A stretch of 64,000 bases of DNA. Source: an uncultured Acetatifactor sp. (lineage in GTDB: Bacteria; Bacillota; Clostridia; Lachnospirales; Lachnospiraceae). Below are positions 1 to 8,301 of this stretch, in pieces (the first letter of the stretch is position 1; each line of letters begins with the position of its first letter). Location of the stretch: assembly GCA_934433135.1 (NCBI GenBank), contig CAKRZO010000009.1, positions 1 through 64,000 of the forward strand, in the 5' to 3' direction. The translations under genes were made by a program, and so were the position numbers. The notes beneath the pieces are model-generated. The model did no database searches and was not told the origin of the DNA. It saw only the letters and a program-made list of their open reading frames with translations.

Positions 1-2
1 AT

Positions 3-76
3 GTGCGTTTAGCTCAGCTGGATAGAGCGTTTGGCTACGGACCAAAAGGTCGGGGGTTCGAATCCTCTAACGCACG
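3..76 (+). tRNA. tRNA-Arg (anticodon ACG)
   Basis: A complete cloverleaf can be drawn. Acceptor strands GTGCGTT (3-9) and AACGCAC (69-75) pair perfectly, with G76 as discriminator. The D-arm is GCTC/GAGC. The anticodon stem TTTGG/CCAAA encloses loop CTACGGA, giving anticodon ACG (arginine, CGN codons, A34 normally edited to inosine). The T-arm is GGGGG/CCTCT with the TTCGAAT loop. No CCA is encoded. A terminator follows within 10 bases. Confidence 0.95.
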
Positions 77-80
77 TGGA

Positions 81-110
81 AAGGCATTCCCACCAGGGAG
101 TGCCTTTTTT
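81..110 (+). terminator. Rho-independent terminator of tRNA-Arg
   Basis: AAGGCATTCCC and GGGAGTGCCTT form an 11-bp stem with one T-G wobble, a 4-base loop and a T6 tail, directly after the tRNA. Confidence 0.85.
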
Positions 111-112
111 GT

Positions 113-203
113 ATCGTAACAATTCCGGTATGCATTTATGCAGGCTGATTTTCATGCAAATATGGAATCGGTTCACAGGAATGCTTGTCTGAACGGTTAC
201 GAT
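113..203. repeat. Short palindromic repeat, variant copy
   Basis: The ends are the perfect inverted pair ATCGTAAC (113-120) and GTTACGAT (196-203). The interior shares pieces with the longer repeats at 12493-12615, 57017-57174 and 62420-62602, notably GCTGATTTTCATGCAA and ATGCTTGTCTGAAC. It appears to be a short or degenerate member of the same family. It encodes nothing. Confidence 0.6.
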
Positions 204-241
204 GGAATATAGGATAAGCCGGGAGACGCAGAGCAGGGAGA

Positions 242-270
242 TTGACATGGTGAGAACCATGAAGATTTGT
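242..270 (+). promoter_or_regulatory. Possible promoter with overlapping palindrome, glycerol-3-phosphate operon
   Basis: A consensus -35 TTGACA (242-247) overlaps a perfect palindrome CATGGT-GAGA-ACCATG (246-261). The -10 at the right distance (ATTTGT, 265-270) is a poor match, so this promoter would be weak or activator-dependent, or the match is chance. Confidence 0.3.
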
Positions 271-309
271 TTTGCTCTTTTTTATTACCTGCAAGGCAGC
301 AGGCGGTTG

Positions 310-331
310 TCCGCTTTTAAGCAAAAGCGGA
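310..331 (+). promoter_or_regulatory. Leader stem-loop, candidate GlpP target
   Basis: TCCGCTTTT (310-318) and AAAAGCGGA (323-331) form a perfect 9-bp stem with a 4-base loop in the leader of an operon that encodes GlpP. In Bacillus, GlpP is an RNA-acting antiterminator working on leader hairpins of glp genes. Here the hairpin is followed only by TTGCTTC, not a U-run. A role in GlpP autoregulation is inference. Confidence 0.35.
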
Positions 332-391
332 TTGCTTCAGAAAGGTCTTTACGGTCATGCCGCTTAGGAAATGAGGAAGAACGTGGGAGAA

Positions 392-1834
392 ATGAGTCAG
401 AAAAAGTATGATGTAATTGTGATCGGCGGCGGTGTTACGGGTTGTGCAATTGCCAGAGAGCTGTCCCGTTACGAAGGTAAGATCGCTCTTTTGGAAAAGG
501 AAGAGGATGTCTGCTCCGGCACCAGTAAGGCCAACAGCGGAATCGTGCATGCAGGATATGATGCGAAGCCGAGATCCATGAAAGCACTGATGAATGTGGA
601 AGGCAACCGCATGATGGAAGAGCTTTCCCGGGAGTTGGATTTTGATTTTGTAAGAAACGGTTCTCTGGTAGTCTGCTTTGATCCGGAAGGGGTAAAGGGA
701 CTGGAGCATCTTAAGGAACAGGGAGAGGAAAACGGTGTGGAAGGTCTTGAGATTCTTTCCGGAGAACGCGCAAGAGCCATGGAACCGAATCTTGCAGACA
801 GTGTGTATGCTGCCTTATATGCACCAAGCGGCGGGATTGTCTGTCCCTTCGGCCTGACCATCGCTTTAGCGGAAAATGCAGCCCGAAACGGTGTGGAATT
901 CTTTTTTGATACCAAAGTAAGGAAGATTACCGGGCTTGCGGAAGGTTATCGGATTACGACCGATCATGGAGAATTTGAAAGCCGGTATGTGGTAAATGCC
1001 GCAGGGGTCTATGCCGATGAACTGCATAATCAGGTAAGCGGAAAGAAAATTCATATCACACCGAGAAGAGGGTCGTACTGTCTTTTGGATAAATCGTGCG
1101 GAAAACATGTAACGAGTACGGTCTTTCAGCTGCCGGGCAAGTATGGAAAAGGAGTTCTGGTTACGCCTACGGTTCATGGAAATCTCTTGACGGGTCCTAC
1201 GGCGGTGGATCTTCCGGATAAGGAAGATACGGCGACAACGGCGCAGGAGTTGGACGAGCTGATGGAAAAAGCGGCAGCGGGAGTAAAGAACATTCCTTTC
1301 CGTCAGGTTATTACTTCCTTTGCGGGACTTCGGGCTACGGAAGACGGAGAAGATTTTATCATAGGAGCGGCACAAGATGCGCCCGGCTTTTACGATGCTG
1401 CCGGGATTGAGTCTCCGGGACTGACGTCCGCACCGGCAATCGGAAGATATCTGGCCGGAAGGATTGCAAAGGATGCAAAGGCAAAGCTTAAGGAAGATTT
1501 TTGCTCCACCCGCAAAGGGTTTGTTCATGCCGCCTCGCTTCCTTTGGAGGAGCGTGCCGAACTGATCCGGAAAAATCCGGATTACGGCAGGATCATCTGC
1601 CGCTGTGAAGAGATCAGCAAGGGAGAGATTCTGGATGCCATTCACAGGACGCCCGGCGCAAGAAGCATGGATGGTATCAAGAGAAGAGTAAGAGCCGGCA
1701 TGGGAAGATGCCAGGCCGGGTTCTGTACACCGGCAACGATGGAGATTCTGGCAAAAGAGCTTGGAGTACCGGAAGAACAAATCTGTAAAAACCGGGCAGG
1801 TTCCGAACTGTTGCTTGCAAAGGAAGACAGATAA
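392..1834 (+). CDS. GlpA-like FAD-dependent glycerol-3-phosphate dehydrogenase with C-terminal BFD-like iron-sulfur domain
   Basis: About 480 residues. Near the N-terminus is the dinucleotide-binding signature VIGGGVTGCAIARELS, followed by a DAO-type oxidoreductase body (SGTSKANSGIVHAG, then an ITSFAGLRA stretch). The C-terminal 90 residues carry the four-cysteine BFD-like [2Fe-2S] pattern: IICRCEEIS, then GRCQAGFC. This is the layout of the large subunit of anaerobic glycerol-3-phosphate dehydrogenases, which oxidise glycerol-3-phosphate to dihydroxyacetone phosphate. The start at 392 is chosen over ATG 371 because GGGAGA lies just before 392, while 371 has its purine run directly adjoining. 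The gene heads a five-gene run with the GlpB-like gene 33 bp downstream and GlpP at the end, which supports the substrate. A related 2-hydroxy-acid dehydrogenase (LhgO class) is the alternative. Confidence 0.85.
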   Translation: MSQKKYDVIVIGGGVTGCAIARELSRYEGKIALLEKEEDVCSGTSKANSGIVHAGYDAKPRSMKALMNVEGNRMMEELSRELDFDFVRNGSLVVCFDPEGVKGLEHLKEQGEENGVEGLEILSGERARAMEPNLADSVYAALYAPSGGIVCPFGLTIALAENAARNGVEFFFDTKVRKITGLAEGYRITTDHGEFESRYVVNAAGVYADELHNQVSGKKIHITPRRGSYCLLDKSCGKHVTSTVFQLPGKYGKGVLVTPTVHGNLLTGPTAVDLPDKEDTATTAQELDELMEKAAAGVKNIPFRQVITSFAGLRATEDGEDFIIGAAQDAPGFYDAAGIESPGLTSAPAIGRYLAGRIAKDAKAKLKEDFCSTRKGFVHAASLPLEERAELIRKNPDYGRIICRCEEISKGEILDAIHRTPGARSMDGIKRRVRAGMGRCQAGFCTPATMEILAKELGVPEEQICKNRAGSELLLAKEDR

Positions 1835-1867
1835 GAAACGTTATCTGCGGAATGGAAGGGAAAGAAA

Positions 1868-3142
1868 ATGGAATATGATATCATTGTAATCGGCGGGGGA
1901 CCTGCCGGACTGGCTGCGGCTCTGAGCGCCAAACAAAGCGGCGCCGGGAAAGTTCTGATTCTGGAGCGGGACAATAAACTGGGAGGAATCTTAAACCAAT
2001 GTATTCATAACGGGTTTGGACTGCACACTTTTAAGGAAGAACTGACCGGACCGGAATATGCGGATCGCTACATCCGTATGGCAGCGGATGCCGGTGTGGA
2101 ATACAAATTGAATACCATGGTGATCGGAATCGACCGGGACAAAAGGGTAACTTATGTTAACAGCACGGACGGACTTTGTGTGGTGCAGGCGAAGGCGCTG
2201 ATTCTGGCAATGGGCTGCAGAGAGCGGTCCAGAGGCGCTTTGAACATACCCGGATATCGCCCGGCAGGGATTTATTCTGCAGGGACTGCCCAGCGGCTTG
2301 TGAATGTGGAAGGCAAAAAGGTCGGGAAAGAGGTCGTAATCTTAGGAAGCGGGGACATCGGTCTGATTATGGCAAGACGGATGACGTTTGAAGGCGCGAA
2401 AGTGAAAGCCGTAGCGGAAGTCATGCCTTATTCCGGCGGATTGAAGCGTAATATTGTACAATGTCTGGAGGATTACGGCATTCCTCTTTTGCTGCAGCAT
2501 ACGGTTGTGGAGATCAAAGGAAAAGAGCGTTTAAGCAGTGTGGTTCTTGCCAAAGTGGATGAAAAACGCCGTCCCGTTCCCGGAACGGAACAGGAAATTC
2601 CCTGTGATACGTTGCTTCTGTCGGTAGGACTGCTTCCGGAAAATGAGCTTACCGGGCAGCTGTCGGTGGAGATGAGTCCGGTAACAGGCGGAGCTTTTGT
2701 CAATGAATTAATGGAAACTACAGCGGAGGGAATCTTTGCCTGCGGAAATGTACTTCATGTACATGACCTGGTAGATTATGTGTCGGAGGAAGCTTCCTTA
2801 GCCGGTAAAAATGCCGCACAGTATGCTCTTCTTCAGAAAGATTTCAAGAAGGAGATGCCGAAAGAGCGAATTCGCATTACCTGCGGAAAGGGAATCCGCT
2901 ATACGGTACCGGGACAGATTCCTCTTAAGGAAGCCGAAGAGAATATTCTGGTGCGTTTCCGCGTGGATAATGTCTATAAAAATTGCAATATCTGTGTGTA
3001 TGCGGATGATAAAGAGATATGGCAGAGAAAAAAAGCAGCTGTTGCGCCGGGAGAAATGGAGCAGATTCTGCTGAAAAAAGAGCTGCTTAAGGAAAATGCA
3101 TCGGCAGTCGGGATCGAAATCTGCCTGCGGAATGGAGACTGA
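1868..3142 (+). CDS. GlpB-like NAD(P)/FAD-dependent oxidoreductase
   Basis: 424 residues. The N-terminal FAD motif is VIGGGPAGLAAALSAKQSG; a second nucleotide-binding motif ILGSGDIGLIMARRM lies near residue 160. Another conserved stretch, MGCRERSRGALNIPGYRPAG, is typical of pyridine-nucleotide-disulfide-like oxidoreductases paired with GlpA-type dehydrogenases in Clostridia. It should accept electrons from the GlpA-like subunit. AAGGGAAAGAAA precedes the ATG. The last 100 residues look like an appended domain rather than part of the core fold. Its position between the GlpA-like and DUF1667 genes is the standard three-component arrangement. The final electron acceptor cannot be told from sequence. 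Confidence 0.85.
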   Translation: MEYDIIVIGGGPAGLAAALSAKQSGAGKVLILERDNKLGGILNQCIHNGFGLHTFKEELTGPEYADRYIRMAADAGVEYKLNTMVIGIDRDKRVTYVNSTDGLCVVQAKALILAMGCRERSRGALNIPGYRPAGIYSAGTAQRLVNVEGKKVGKEVVILGSGDIGLIMARRMTFEGAKVKAVAEVMPYSGGLKRNIVQCLEDYGIPLLLQHTVVEIKGKERLSSVVLAKVDEKRRPVPGTEQEIPCDTLLLSVGLLPENELTGQLSVEMSPVTGGAFVNELMETTAEGIFACGNVLHVHDLVDYVSEEASLAGKNAAQYALLQKDFKKEMPKERIRITCGKGIRYTVPGQIPLKEAEENILVRFRVDNVYKNCNICVYADDKEIWQRKKAAVAPGEMEQILLKKELLKENASAVGIEICLRNGD

Positions 3143-3149
3143 TATTAAT

Positions 3150-3512
3150 ATGGAGAGAGAATTGACATGTATCTGTTGTCCGCTTGGTTGTCAGCTGAAG
3201 GTAACCGTAGAGGGAGCAGAGGTTAGGGTAACGGGTAATACCTGCAGAAGAGGGGAAGAATACGGGAAAAAAGAAGTGACGGATCCGCGCAGAATCGTTA
3301 CTTCCCGTATCCGGGTGGAGAACGGAACCGAGCCCATGAGTGCGGTAAAAACCGTACCGGATGTTCCGAAACATAAGGTGATGGATTGCCTGAAAGTGAT
3401 TCATCAGCTGAAAGTGAAAGCACCCGTGGCAATCGGAGACGTGGTGCTTGAAGACTGTGCCGGAACAGGAGCCGGACTTGTGATTACCAAAGCCGTAGGA
3501 GAGCAGAAATAA
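3150..3512 (+). CDS. DUF1667 family protein, small metal-binding partner of the GlpA/GlpB-like pair
   Basis: 120 residues from the ATG at 3150, eight bases after the previous stop, with GGAGA at the end of the upstream gene as ribosome binding site. The N-terminus ERELTCICCPLGCQLKV has a C-x-C-C-x3-C cluster, and a further cysteine follows in GNTCRRGEEYG, suggesting an iron-sulfur or zinc site. This is the DUF1667 signature. The family accompanies FAD oxidoreductases such as the two genes upstream and is thought to serve as their small electron-transfer component; that role is inference. Its stop codon overlaps the next start (TAATG). Confidence 0.8.
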   Translation: MERELTCICCPLGCQLKVTVEGAEVRVTGNTCRRGEEYGKKEVTDPRRIVTSRIRVENGTEPMSAVKTVPDVPKHKVMDCLKVIHQLKVKAPVAIGDVVLEDCAGTGAGLVITKAVGEQK

Positions 3513-4297
3513 TGGGACTTGCGGAAAAGAAACTTTTTTTACTGGATATGGACGGAACCATTTATCTGGATGAGCAGCTGTTTGACGGTACGCTGGATTT
3601 CCTTCGGTATGTGAAGAAAATCGGCGGGAGATACTTATTTTTAACCAATAATTCTTCCAGAAGTGTGGATAAGTACATTGAAAAAATGCACAGATTGGGA
3701 ATAGAGGCTGTGAAAGAAGATTTCCTGACATCGGTGGATGCAACTGTGCCGAGACTGAAAGAGAAAAACTACCGGAAAATTTATGCGCTCGGAACCGCTT
3801 CCTTTCAAAGTCAGCTAAGGGAAGCGGGGCTTTGCATAACAGACCGGCCGGAAGAAGATGTTGACTGCCTTTGCATGGGCTTCGATACGGAACTGACTTT
3901 TCAGAAGCTGGAAGATGCCTGCATTTTGTTAAACAGAGGCGTGGATTATATTGCCACGAATCCGGACTGGGTATGCCCCACCTGGTACGGTTATGTTCCG
4001 GACTGCGGAAGCGTCAGCCAGATGCTTGAGCATGCTACAAAGCGGAAACCGGAGTTTATCGGCAAACCCAGCCCTGCCATGGCTTATCTGGCTATGGAGA
4101 GAACCGGTTATACCAAAGAGCAGACGGTTATGATCGGCGACCGGTTGTACACGGACATTGCCAGCGGGATTCATGCCGGAATCAGTACGATTTTTGTATT
4201 AAGCGGGGAAGGAACCATGGAGGATGTGAAGACCGGTGAGTGGAAACCGGAATTTATTTACCCGGATATCCGCGCATTGTACGAAGATTTAAGATAA
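3512..4297 (+). CDS. HAD-superfamily class IIA phosphatase (NagD/AraL-like)
   Basis: 261 residues. HAD motif I is LLDMDGTIYLDE near the N-terminus, motif II is FLTNNSSRS, and the C-terminal motif is MIGDRLYTDIASGIHAG; the lysine motif lies in EFIGKPSPAMA. The cap inserted between motifs II and III is the large C2 type of the NagD/p-nitrophenyl phosphatase group, whose members hydrolyse small phosphate esters. Start and upstream stop overlap by one base, so translation is probably coupled. Its place between glycerol-3-phosphate oxidation genes and glpP suggests a glycerol-phosphate or other triose-phosphate substrate, perhaps as overflow control. The substrate cannot be read from the sequence. 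Confidence 0.85.
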   Translation: MGLAEKKLFLLDMDGTIYLDEQLFDGTLDFLRYVKKIGGRYLFLTNNSSRSVDKYIEKMHRLGIEAVKEDFLTSVDATVPRLKEKNYRKIYALGTASFQSQLREAGLCITDRPEEDVDCLCMGFDTELTFQKLEDACILLNRGVDYIATNPDWVCPTWYGYVPDCGSVSQMLEHATKRKPEFIGKPSPAMAYLAMERTGYTKEQTVMIGDRLYTDIASGIHAGISTIFVLSGEGTMEDVKTGEWKPEFIYPDIRALYEDLR

Positions 4298-4319
4298 GAA
4301 GAAAACGAGGATTGCGTAT

Positions 4320-4883
4320 ATGAAAAAATGGACAGAATTGCTGGAAGCTTCTCCGGTGATTGCCGCCGTGAAAGAGGAAGCGGCGCTGGAGAGGGCGCTT
4401 AAATCGGAATGCGGGATCATTTTTCTGCTTTGCGGGAATCTGTGCAATATTGCGCAGATGGTAAAGGAGGTAAAAGAGGCGGGGAAGACGGCAATTGTCC
4501 ATATTGATCTGATTCAGGGACTGAGCGGCAAAGAGGTTGCGGTAGATTATCTGAAGCAGAATGTGGGAGCGGACGGAATGATCAGCACCAGACAGCCTCT
4601 GGTCAAATATGCGGCACAGATCGGTCTGATTGCCATCCAGAGAACCTTCCTGGTAGATTCCATGGCACTGGAGACCACTCGCAGACAGCTGGAGAATTAC
4701 CGGCCGTATGCTTTGGAGATTATGCCCGGCATTATGCCCGGTATGATCCGCCGGATTCACCGGGAAACCGGTGTGCCGGTGATCGCCGGAGGCCTGTTTA
4801 CCGAAAAAAAGGAAGTATATGAAGCACTGCAGGCGGGAGCTTATGCCATATCCACAACCAGGGAGGAACTGTGGAGCGATTAA
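4320..4883 (+). CDS. glpP: Glycerol-3-phosphate-responsive antiterminator GlpP
   Basis: 187 residues, the full length of the family. Characteristic blocks are CGIIFLLCGNLCNIAQMV, IVHIDLIQGLSGKE, the ALEIMPGIMPGMI block, and IAGGLFTEKKE. The fold is a TIM-barrel-like glycerol-3-phosphate sensor. In Bacillus, GlpP with bound glycerol-3-phosphate prevents termination in leaders of glp transcripts. Here it closes a glycerol-3-phosphate oxidation operon, so it probably controls its own operon and perhaps uptake genes elsewhere. The purine-rich sequence at 4300-4315 serves as ribosome binding site. The TAA overlaps an ATG that opens the decayed gene downstream. Confidence 0.92.
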   Translation: MKKWTELLEASPVIAAVKEEAALERALKSECGIIFLLCGNLCNIAQMVKEVKEAGKTAIVHIDLIQGLSGKEVAVDYLKQNVGADGMISTRQPLVKYAAQIGLIAIQRTFLVDSMALETTRRQLENYRPYALEIMPGIMPGMIRRIHRETGVPVIAGGLFTEKKEVYEALQAGAYAISTTREELWSD

Positions 4884-4996
4884 TGACAAAGCATTTGCAG
4901 AAAGGAATTTTGGTAAACTGCTGAACCGTTGATAAGAAGGAAAGCGCCGAGGAATTAATCTCCTGGGGAGTGGATTACCTTACCGGCAATATATAG
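4883..4996 (+). pseudogene. C-terminal remnant of a glycerophosphodiester phosphodiesterase
   Basis: Reading from ATG 4883 the frame gives HLQKGILVNC, then TGA at 4922-4924, then TVDKKESAEELISWGVDYL and TGNI before TAG (4994-4996). Glycerophosphodiester phosphodiesterases (GDPD/UgpQ) end in this pattern: a V-x-x-WTV strand, a helix, then WGVDYITTN. The in-frame TGA sits exactly where the conserved Trp (TGG) is expected, so a single G-to-A change explains it. The first 200 or so residues of the family are missing. Its location right after glpP in a glycerol-phosphate operon fits the assignment. The fragment is too short for certainty. Confidence 0.55.
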
Positions 4997-5020
4997 GAAT
5001 GATAACAGTCTCTCTCAAGC

Positions 5021-5586
5021 TTACGACGCAAAATACCGGCACCGTTGCCAATAATAATCCTGTTCCAGCCGGAAAAGCGTAACCAACTTTGTTATGGCTC
5101 CGGTTTCCCGGTATTCTTTTAAGGCATCCAGATAAGCAGGCCGATGTGCATCCTCTATGATGAACGGCGAGACGTTGTGGCGCAGGCATTCCCGGAAAAG
5201 GATCAGTCGTCCGGTACGGCCGTTGCCGTCCTGAAAGGGATGGATACTTTCATAGCGGGCATGAAACTCGGCCAGAACATCCAACGTAACTTCCCGGTTT
5301 TCGTACCAGGAAAGCAAAGCTGCCATTTCCTCCACAACGTTGCCGGGAAGAGTTGTTTCATACAAGCCGATCATGTTCGGACGCTTCTTATAGTCGCCGA
5401 TGGCATAGCCATTCGCACGATCCTCAAAAACGCCGCTCTTCAGTTCATAATGAAATTGTTTGATTTTTTGTTGGAATTGTAGGCAATCAACCGCTGTGTG
5501 AATCCATAGATTCCGGAGCGATCGCGGTGCTTCCATTCTATTTGAAACCGTTCCAATAAGAAACGGATAAATTCTGCCGTTGTCAT
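5021..5586 (-). pseudogene. Fic-domain AMP transferase gene with internal deletion and frameshift
   Basis: The Fic signature HPFQDGNGRTGR is intact, followed by a normal C-terminus to FRLEQDYYWQRCRYF. Read from ATG 5586 (minus strand) the expected N-terminus appears: MTTAEFIRFLLERFQIEW, later QRLIAYNSNK. The frame then runs into a stop, while the catalytic half resumes in another frame with KQFHYELKSGVFEDRANG. Related Fic proteins have tens of residues between NSNK and the HxxLK segment, starting with the inhibitory S-x-x-x-E-G motif (NSNKIEG). So a deletion with frameshift has removed the autoinhibitory helix and uncoupled the two halves. A 202-residue frame opening at 5629 could still translate the catalytic half with a foreign N-terminus, but I regard the gene as broken. 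Confidence 0.75.
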
Positions 5587-5793
5587 GTATGCTTCCTTTC
5601 TGAAAACTAAACTCCTGCTGATTTTTCACAGCCTATTCTGCAATGGGTTTCTGATTGTATTATGCGCTAAGATTTGCAATTCGTCAAAGCTTTTTTGGAA
5701 ATACTCATTAATTTGTTATTGTACGCTTTCTTTTCACGAGGGAGAAAAAACGCTGATATAAAAAAATTTCGTATATGCAAATAACCGGACATA

Positions 5794-5861
5794 TGTTATA
5801 ATTTTTAAGGGAAACGGATTTTACGGTTGGGGAAAATACCCATAACTACATATCGTTTCCC
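5794..5861 (+). promoter_or_regulatory. Extended -10 promoter and leader inverted repeat before the AraC-type regulator
   Basis: The stretch 5587-5962 holds no gene. It contains TGTTATAAT (5794-5802), an extended -10 element with consensus TATAAT. Just downstream are the inverted arms GGGAAACG (5809-5816) and CGTTTCCC (5854-5861), separated by 37 bases that include a smaller GGGG-AAAATA-CCC hairpin. The arms may form a structured leader or an operator pair. No U-tract follows, so it is not a standard terminator. Confidence 0.5.
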
Positions 5862-5962
5862 TTATTTCATGAGAAAATGTACTCAGATCGGCGATTTTAT
5901 CGACGATAAAGCATCTGCGTAACAGGGCTTAGTATGACGAGTACCGGGAGGAGAAGTACGGA

Positions 5963-8245
5963 ATGAAAAGCGGAAGGAAAGAAAAAAAGAATCGAAAAAA
6001 AAGCGTACTGTATGCCTGGAGTCTGTCTTACCTTTTGGTACTGCTTCTTCCGGTTATTGCTGTATTTGCGAACTACTACTTCAATGTGCGTGTGATCCGG
6101 AAAGAGATTTACCATGCAAACGAACTGATCTTAAATAATTTTGCCGACAGTGTGGACGGATACCTGAAAGAGAACCGGAAGCTTTACTCCAATGCAATTA
6201 CGAATCCGGAATTCGATGCATGGATTTCCCATCAGGAAAAGGATTCCTATTTTTACAAGGATTCCGCCGGGTTGTATAGGCAGCTGAATAATTACCGCGT
6301 ATACAGTTTAAACTATTCCTGCTTCCTGTATTTTACCAACTTCGACTATGTCCTGAATCCCAACGGAGGGTATGACAAGGGCTTCTATTACAGCACTATG
6401 CAATTTTATCATACCGATATGATCAGTCAGGAAAAGTGGACCCGTATTATGACGAAGGATTATGACAGAGCCTATTTCGTGCTGGACTTCTGGCATCATA
6501 AAACCGTAGAGCCGTGTCTTGTCTATGCCCATACCGTATCCTATTATCAGAATAAAGTGAATGTATTTGCAGGGTTTCCGCTAAGTGTCATAGAGAAGCT
6601 GGCGCAGAATATGGAGGAGGGGACAAAAGTTCTGATTACAGTGGATGGTAATCCGTTTTTAGCTATTGCAGACGGCAAAACGCAGATTTTGCAGAACGAT
6701 GATATAAGCGCTTCGTATACTACCACAATACCTGCCGAAAAAAACGAAAGTGCTGCCAATGGCAGAGGGAACGTTTCCATAGCAAAAAGCAGCAATACCA
6801 GGGAATATATGGAAATCCGGAAAGAATCCGGAGAAAACGGTATCTGTTACTATCTTCAGATTCCCAACCGCATTTTCTGGCAGGATGCACGTCATGTAAG
6901 AAACGTGCTGGTGGTAAGCCTGTTGTTGACTTTATTGGCAGGGATGGTCTGCATCAATATAGTTTTGAAACGTAATTTCCGACCGGTTTCCGAGCTGCTT
7001 TCCAAAGTAGAGGGCAGCGACAGCAGCAAAAATGAGTTTGAGCAGCTGGAAGAATCCTATATGAGGATGAAAAAGAAGAATTTATCCATCAGTGAAAAAA
7101 TGGATTCTTTGAGTGGGACGATCCGGAAAAACCGGCTGTTGGAGCTGATGAAGGGCGGAAAAGCAGAGGCGGAGGATAAACGCATGTTTCCTTTTGTCGA
7201 GGGGCAGGTAAGTATTCTGCTCGGTATGAAGGTTTTGCCGGAGAAAAAACGCCGGGACAGCAATGAACTGATCTTATTTGTAATCGACAATATCTTTTCG
7301 GAACTTCTGGGCGAGGAGCATTATGCCCGGACAGAGGACGGAGAAAGCCAGTTTTATCTGTTTATGGTGGAAGAAGAAAAGAGTGCGGATTGGAAACAGA
7401 ACTGCAATGAAAAGGTAAACGAACTGATAGAGATTTTAAAGAAGTGGAACGTCAATCTGATTGTTGCCATCAGCAATCCGGAGAAAAGTCTGGAACGGAT
7501 CGCCGATCAGTACCGCGATATCCGGAATGTATTTGAAAACCGGCAGATGGTTTTCTGGACCAGTGTGGCTGTAGACATCGAAAAACAGGAAACGGAAGAG
7601 GCTGCGGCAAAGCTTACCATAGGAAATATGATCAAAGAAGCTTTGCAGAAGAGGGATACCAAAGAGGTCATGGAGCTGGCAGACAAATTTTTCGGACAGG
7701 ACAGACAATGCTCCTTTTCACTGCTGCGGATGCAATGTCTTGAAATTCTTATGGTCGCCATCAAAGAATTTTACGAGTCGGATGTACATGACGAAGCGAA
7801 AATTTATCTGAGGGGCTTCATGAATTCCGTGCTGGATATGTCGGATCGGGAGCAGGCTCGTAAAATCGTAAAGGAAATGCTGGAATATACTTGCCGCATC
7901 TTATGTGAACAGGACAGCGATAAAGAGAAAAAGATTGTAATCGGAGTAAAAGAATTTGTGGCGGCACACTATATGGAGGAATCCTTAAATCTGATTACGA
8001 TAGCCGAGAGCATGGGACTCAGTACCAGACATCTGGGAAGTGTCTTCCGGGAAGAGACCGGAGAAGGAATTCCGGATTATATTAACCGAATTCGTATAGA
8101 GAAAGCCAAGATGCTGCTTAAGAACCGTGACTGCTCCATTGAAGAAATCTGTGCGAAAGTAGGATACAGTAACAGCAAGACCTTCCGCAGGGTATTTGTG
8201 AAGATGGAAGGCGTGACACCCGGAAAATTCCGGGAGGAAGCTTAA
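5963..8245 (+). CDS. Membrane-anchored AraC-family transcriptional regulator (YesN-like sensor)
   Basis: 760 residues. A basic N-terminus is followed by a transmembrane segment (about 17-40), a roughly 270-residue outward-facing domain rich in aromatic residues, and a second transmembrane segment (about 312-333, VLVVSLLLTLLAGMVCINIVL minus its last residue or so). After a long cytoplasmic region come two helix-turn-helix motifs at about 655-755 (LITIAESMGLSTRHLGSVF and IEEICAKVGYSNSKTFRRVF). Such one-protein sensors sit beside carbohydrate ABC transporters in Clostridia and Bacilli and activate them on sensing a sugar outside. A strong GGGAGGAGAAG site precedes ATG 5963. The downstream solute-binding and permease genes are the obvious targets, and the repeated 22-bp-spaced motif at 8310-8348 is a plausible binding site. 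Confidence 0.88.
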   Translation: MKSGRKEKKNRKKSVLYAWSLSYLLVLLLPVIAVFANYYFNVRVIRKEIYHANELILNNFADSVDGYLKENRKLYSNAITNPEFDAWISHQEKDSYFYKDSAGLYRQLNNYRVYSLNYSCFLYFTNFDYVLNPNGGYDKGFYYSTMQFYHTDMISQEKWTRIMTKDYDRAYFVLDFWHHKTVEPCLVYAHTVSYYQNKVNVFAGFPLSVIEKLAQNMEEGTKVLITVDGNPFLAIADGKTQILQNDDISASYTTTIPAEKNESAANGRGNVSIAKSSNTREYMEIRKESGENGICYYLQIPNRIFWQDARHVRNVLVVSLLLTLLAGMVCINIVLKRNFRPVSELLSKVEGSDSSKNEFEQLEESYMRMKKKNLSISEKMDSLSGTIRKNRLLELMKGGKAEAEDKRMFPFVEGQVSILLGMKVLPEKKRRDSNELILFVIDNIFSELLGEEHYARTEDGESQFYLFMVEEEKSADWKQNCNEKVNELIEILKKWNVNLIVAISNPEKSLERIADQYRDIRNVFENRQMVFWTSVAVDIEKQETEEAAAKLTIGNMIKEALQKRDTKEVMELADKFFGQDRQCSFSLLRMQCLEILMVAIKEFYESDVHDEAKIYLRGFMNSVLDMSDREQARKIVKEMLEYTCRILCEQDSDKEKKIVIGVKEFVAAHYMEESLNLITIAESMGLSTRHLGSVFREETGEGIPDYINRIRIEKAKMLLKNRDCSIEEICAKVGYSNSKTFRRVFVKMEGVTPGKFREEA

Positions 8246-8301
8246 GATTGTGTGGTACATTCTTGTATGTTGTACCGGGCAGGCATAGAATTATACAGGG
8301 T

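Noticed and set aside
866..1780. Long antisense frame opposite the GlpA-like gene
   Set aside because: Shadow of a strongly coding gene; no motif and no ribosome binding site. Other long antisense frames (for example opposite addB and ktrB) were dropped for the same reason.
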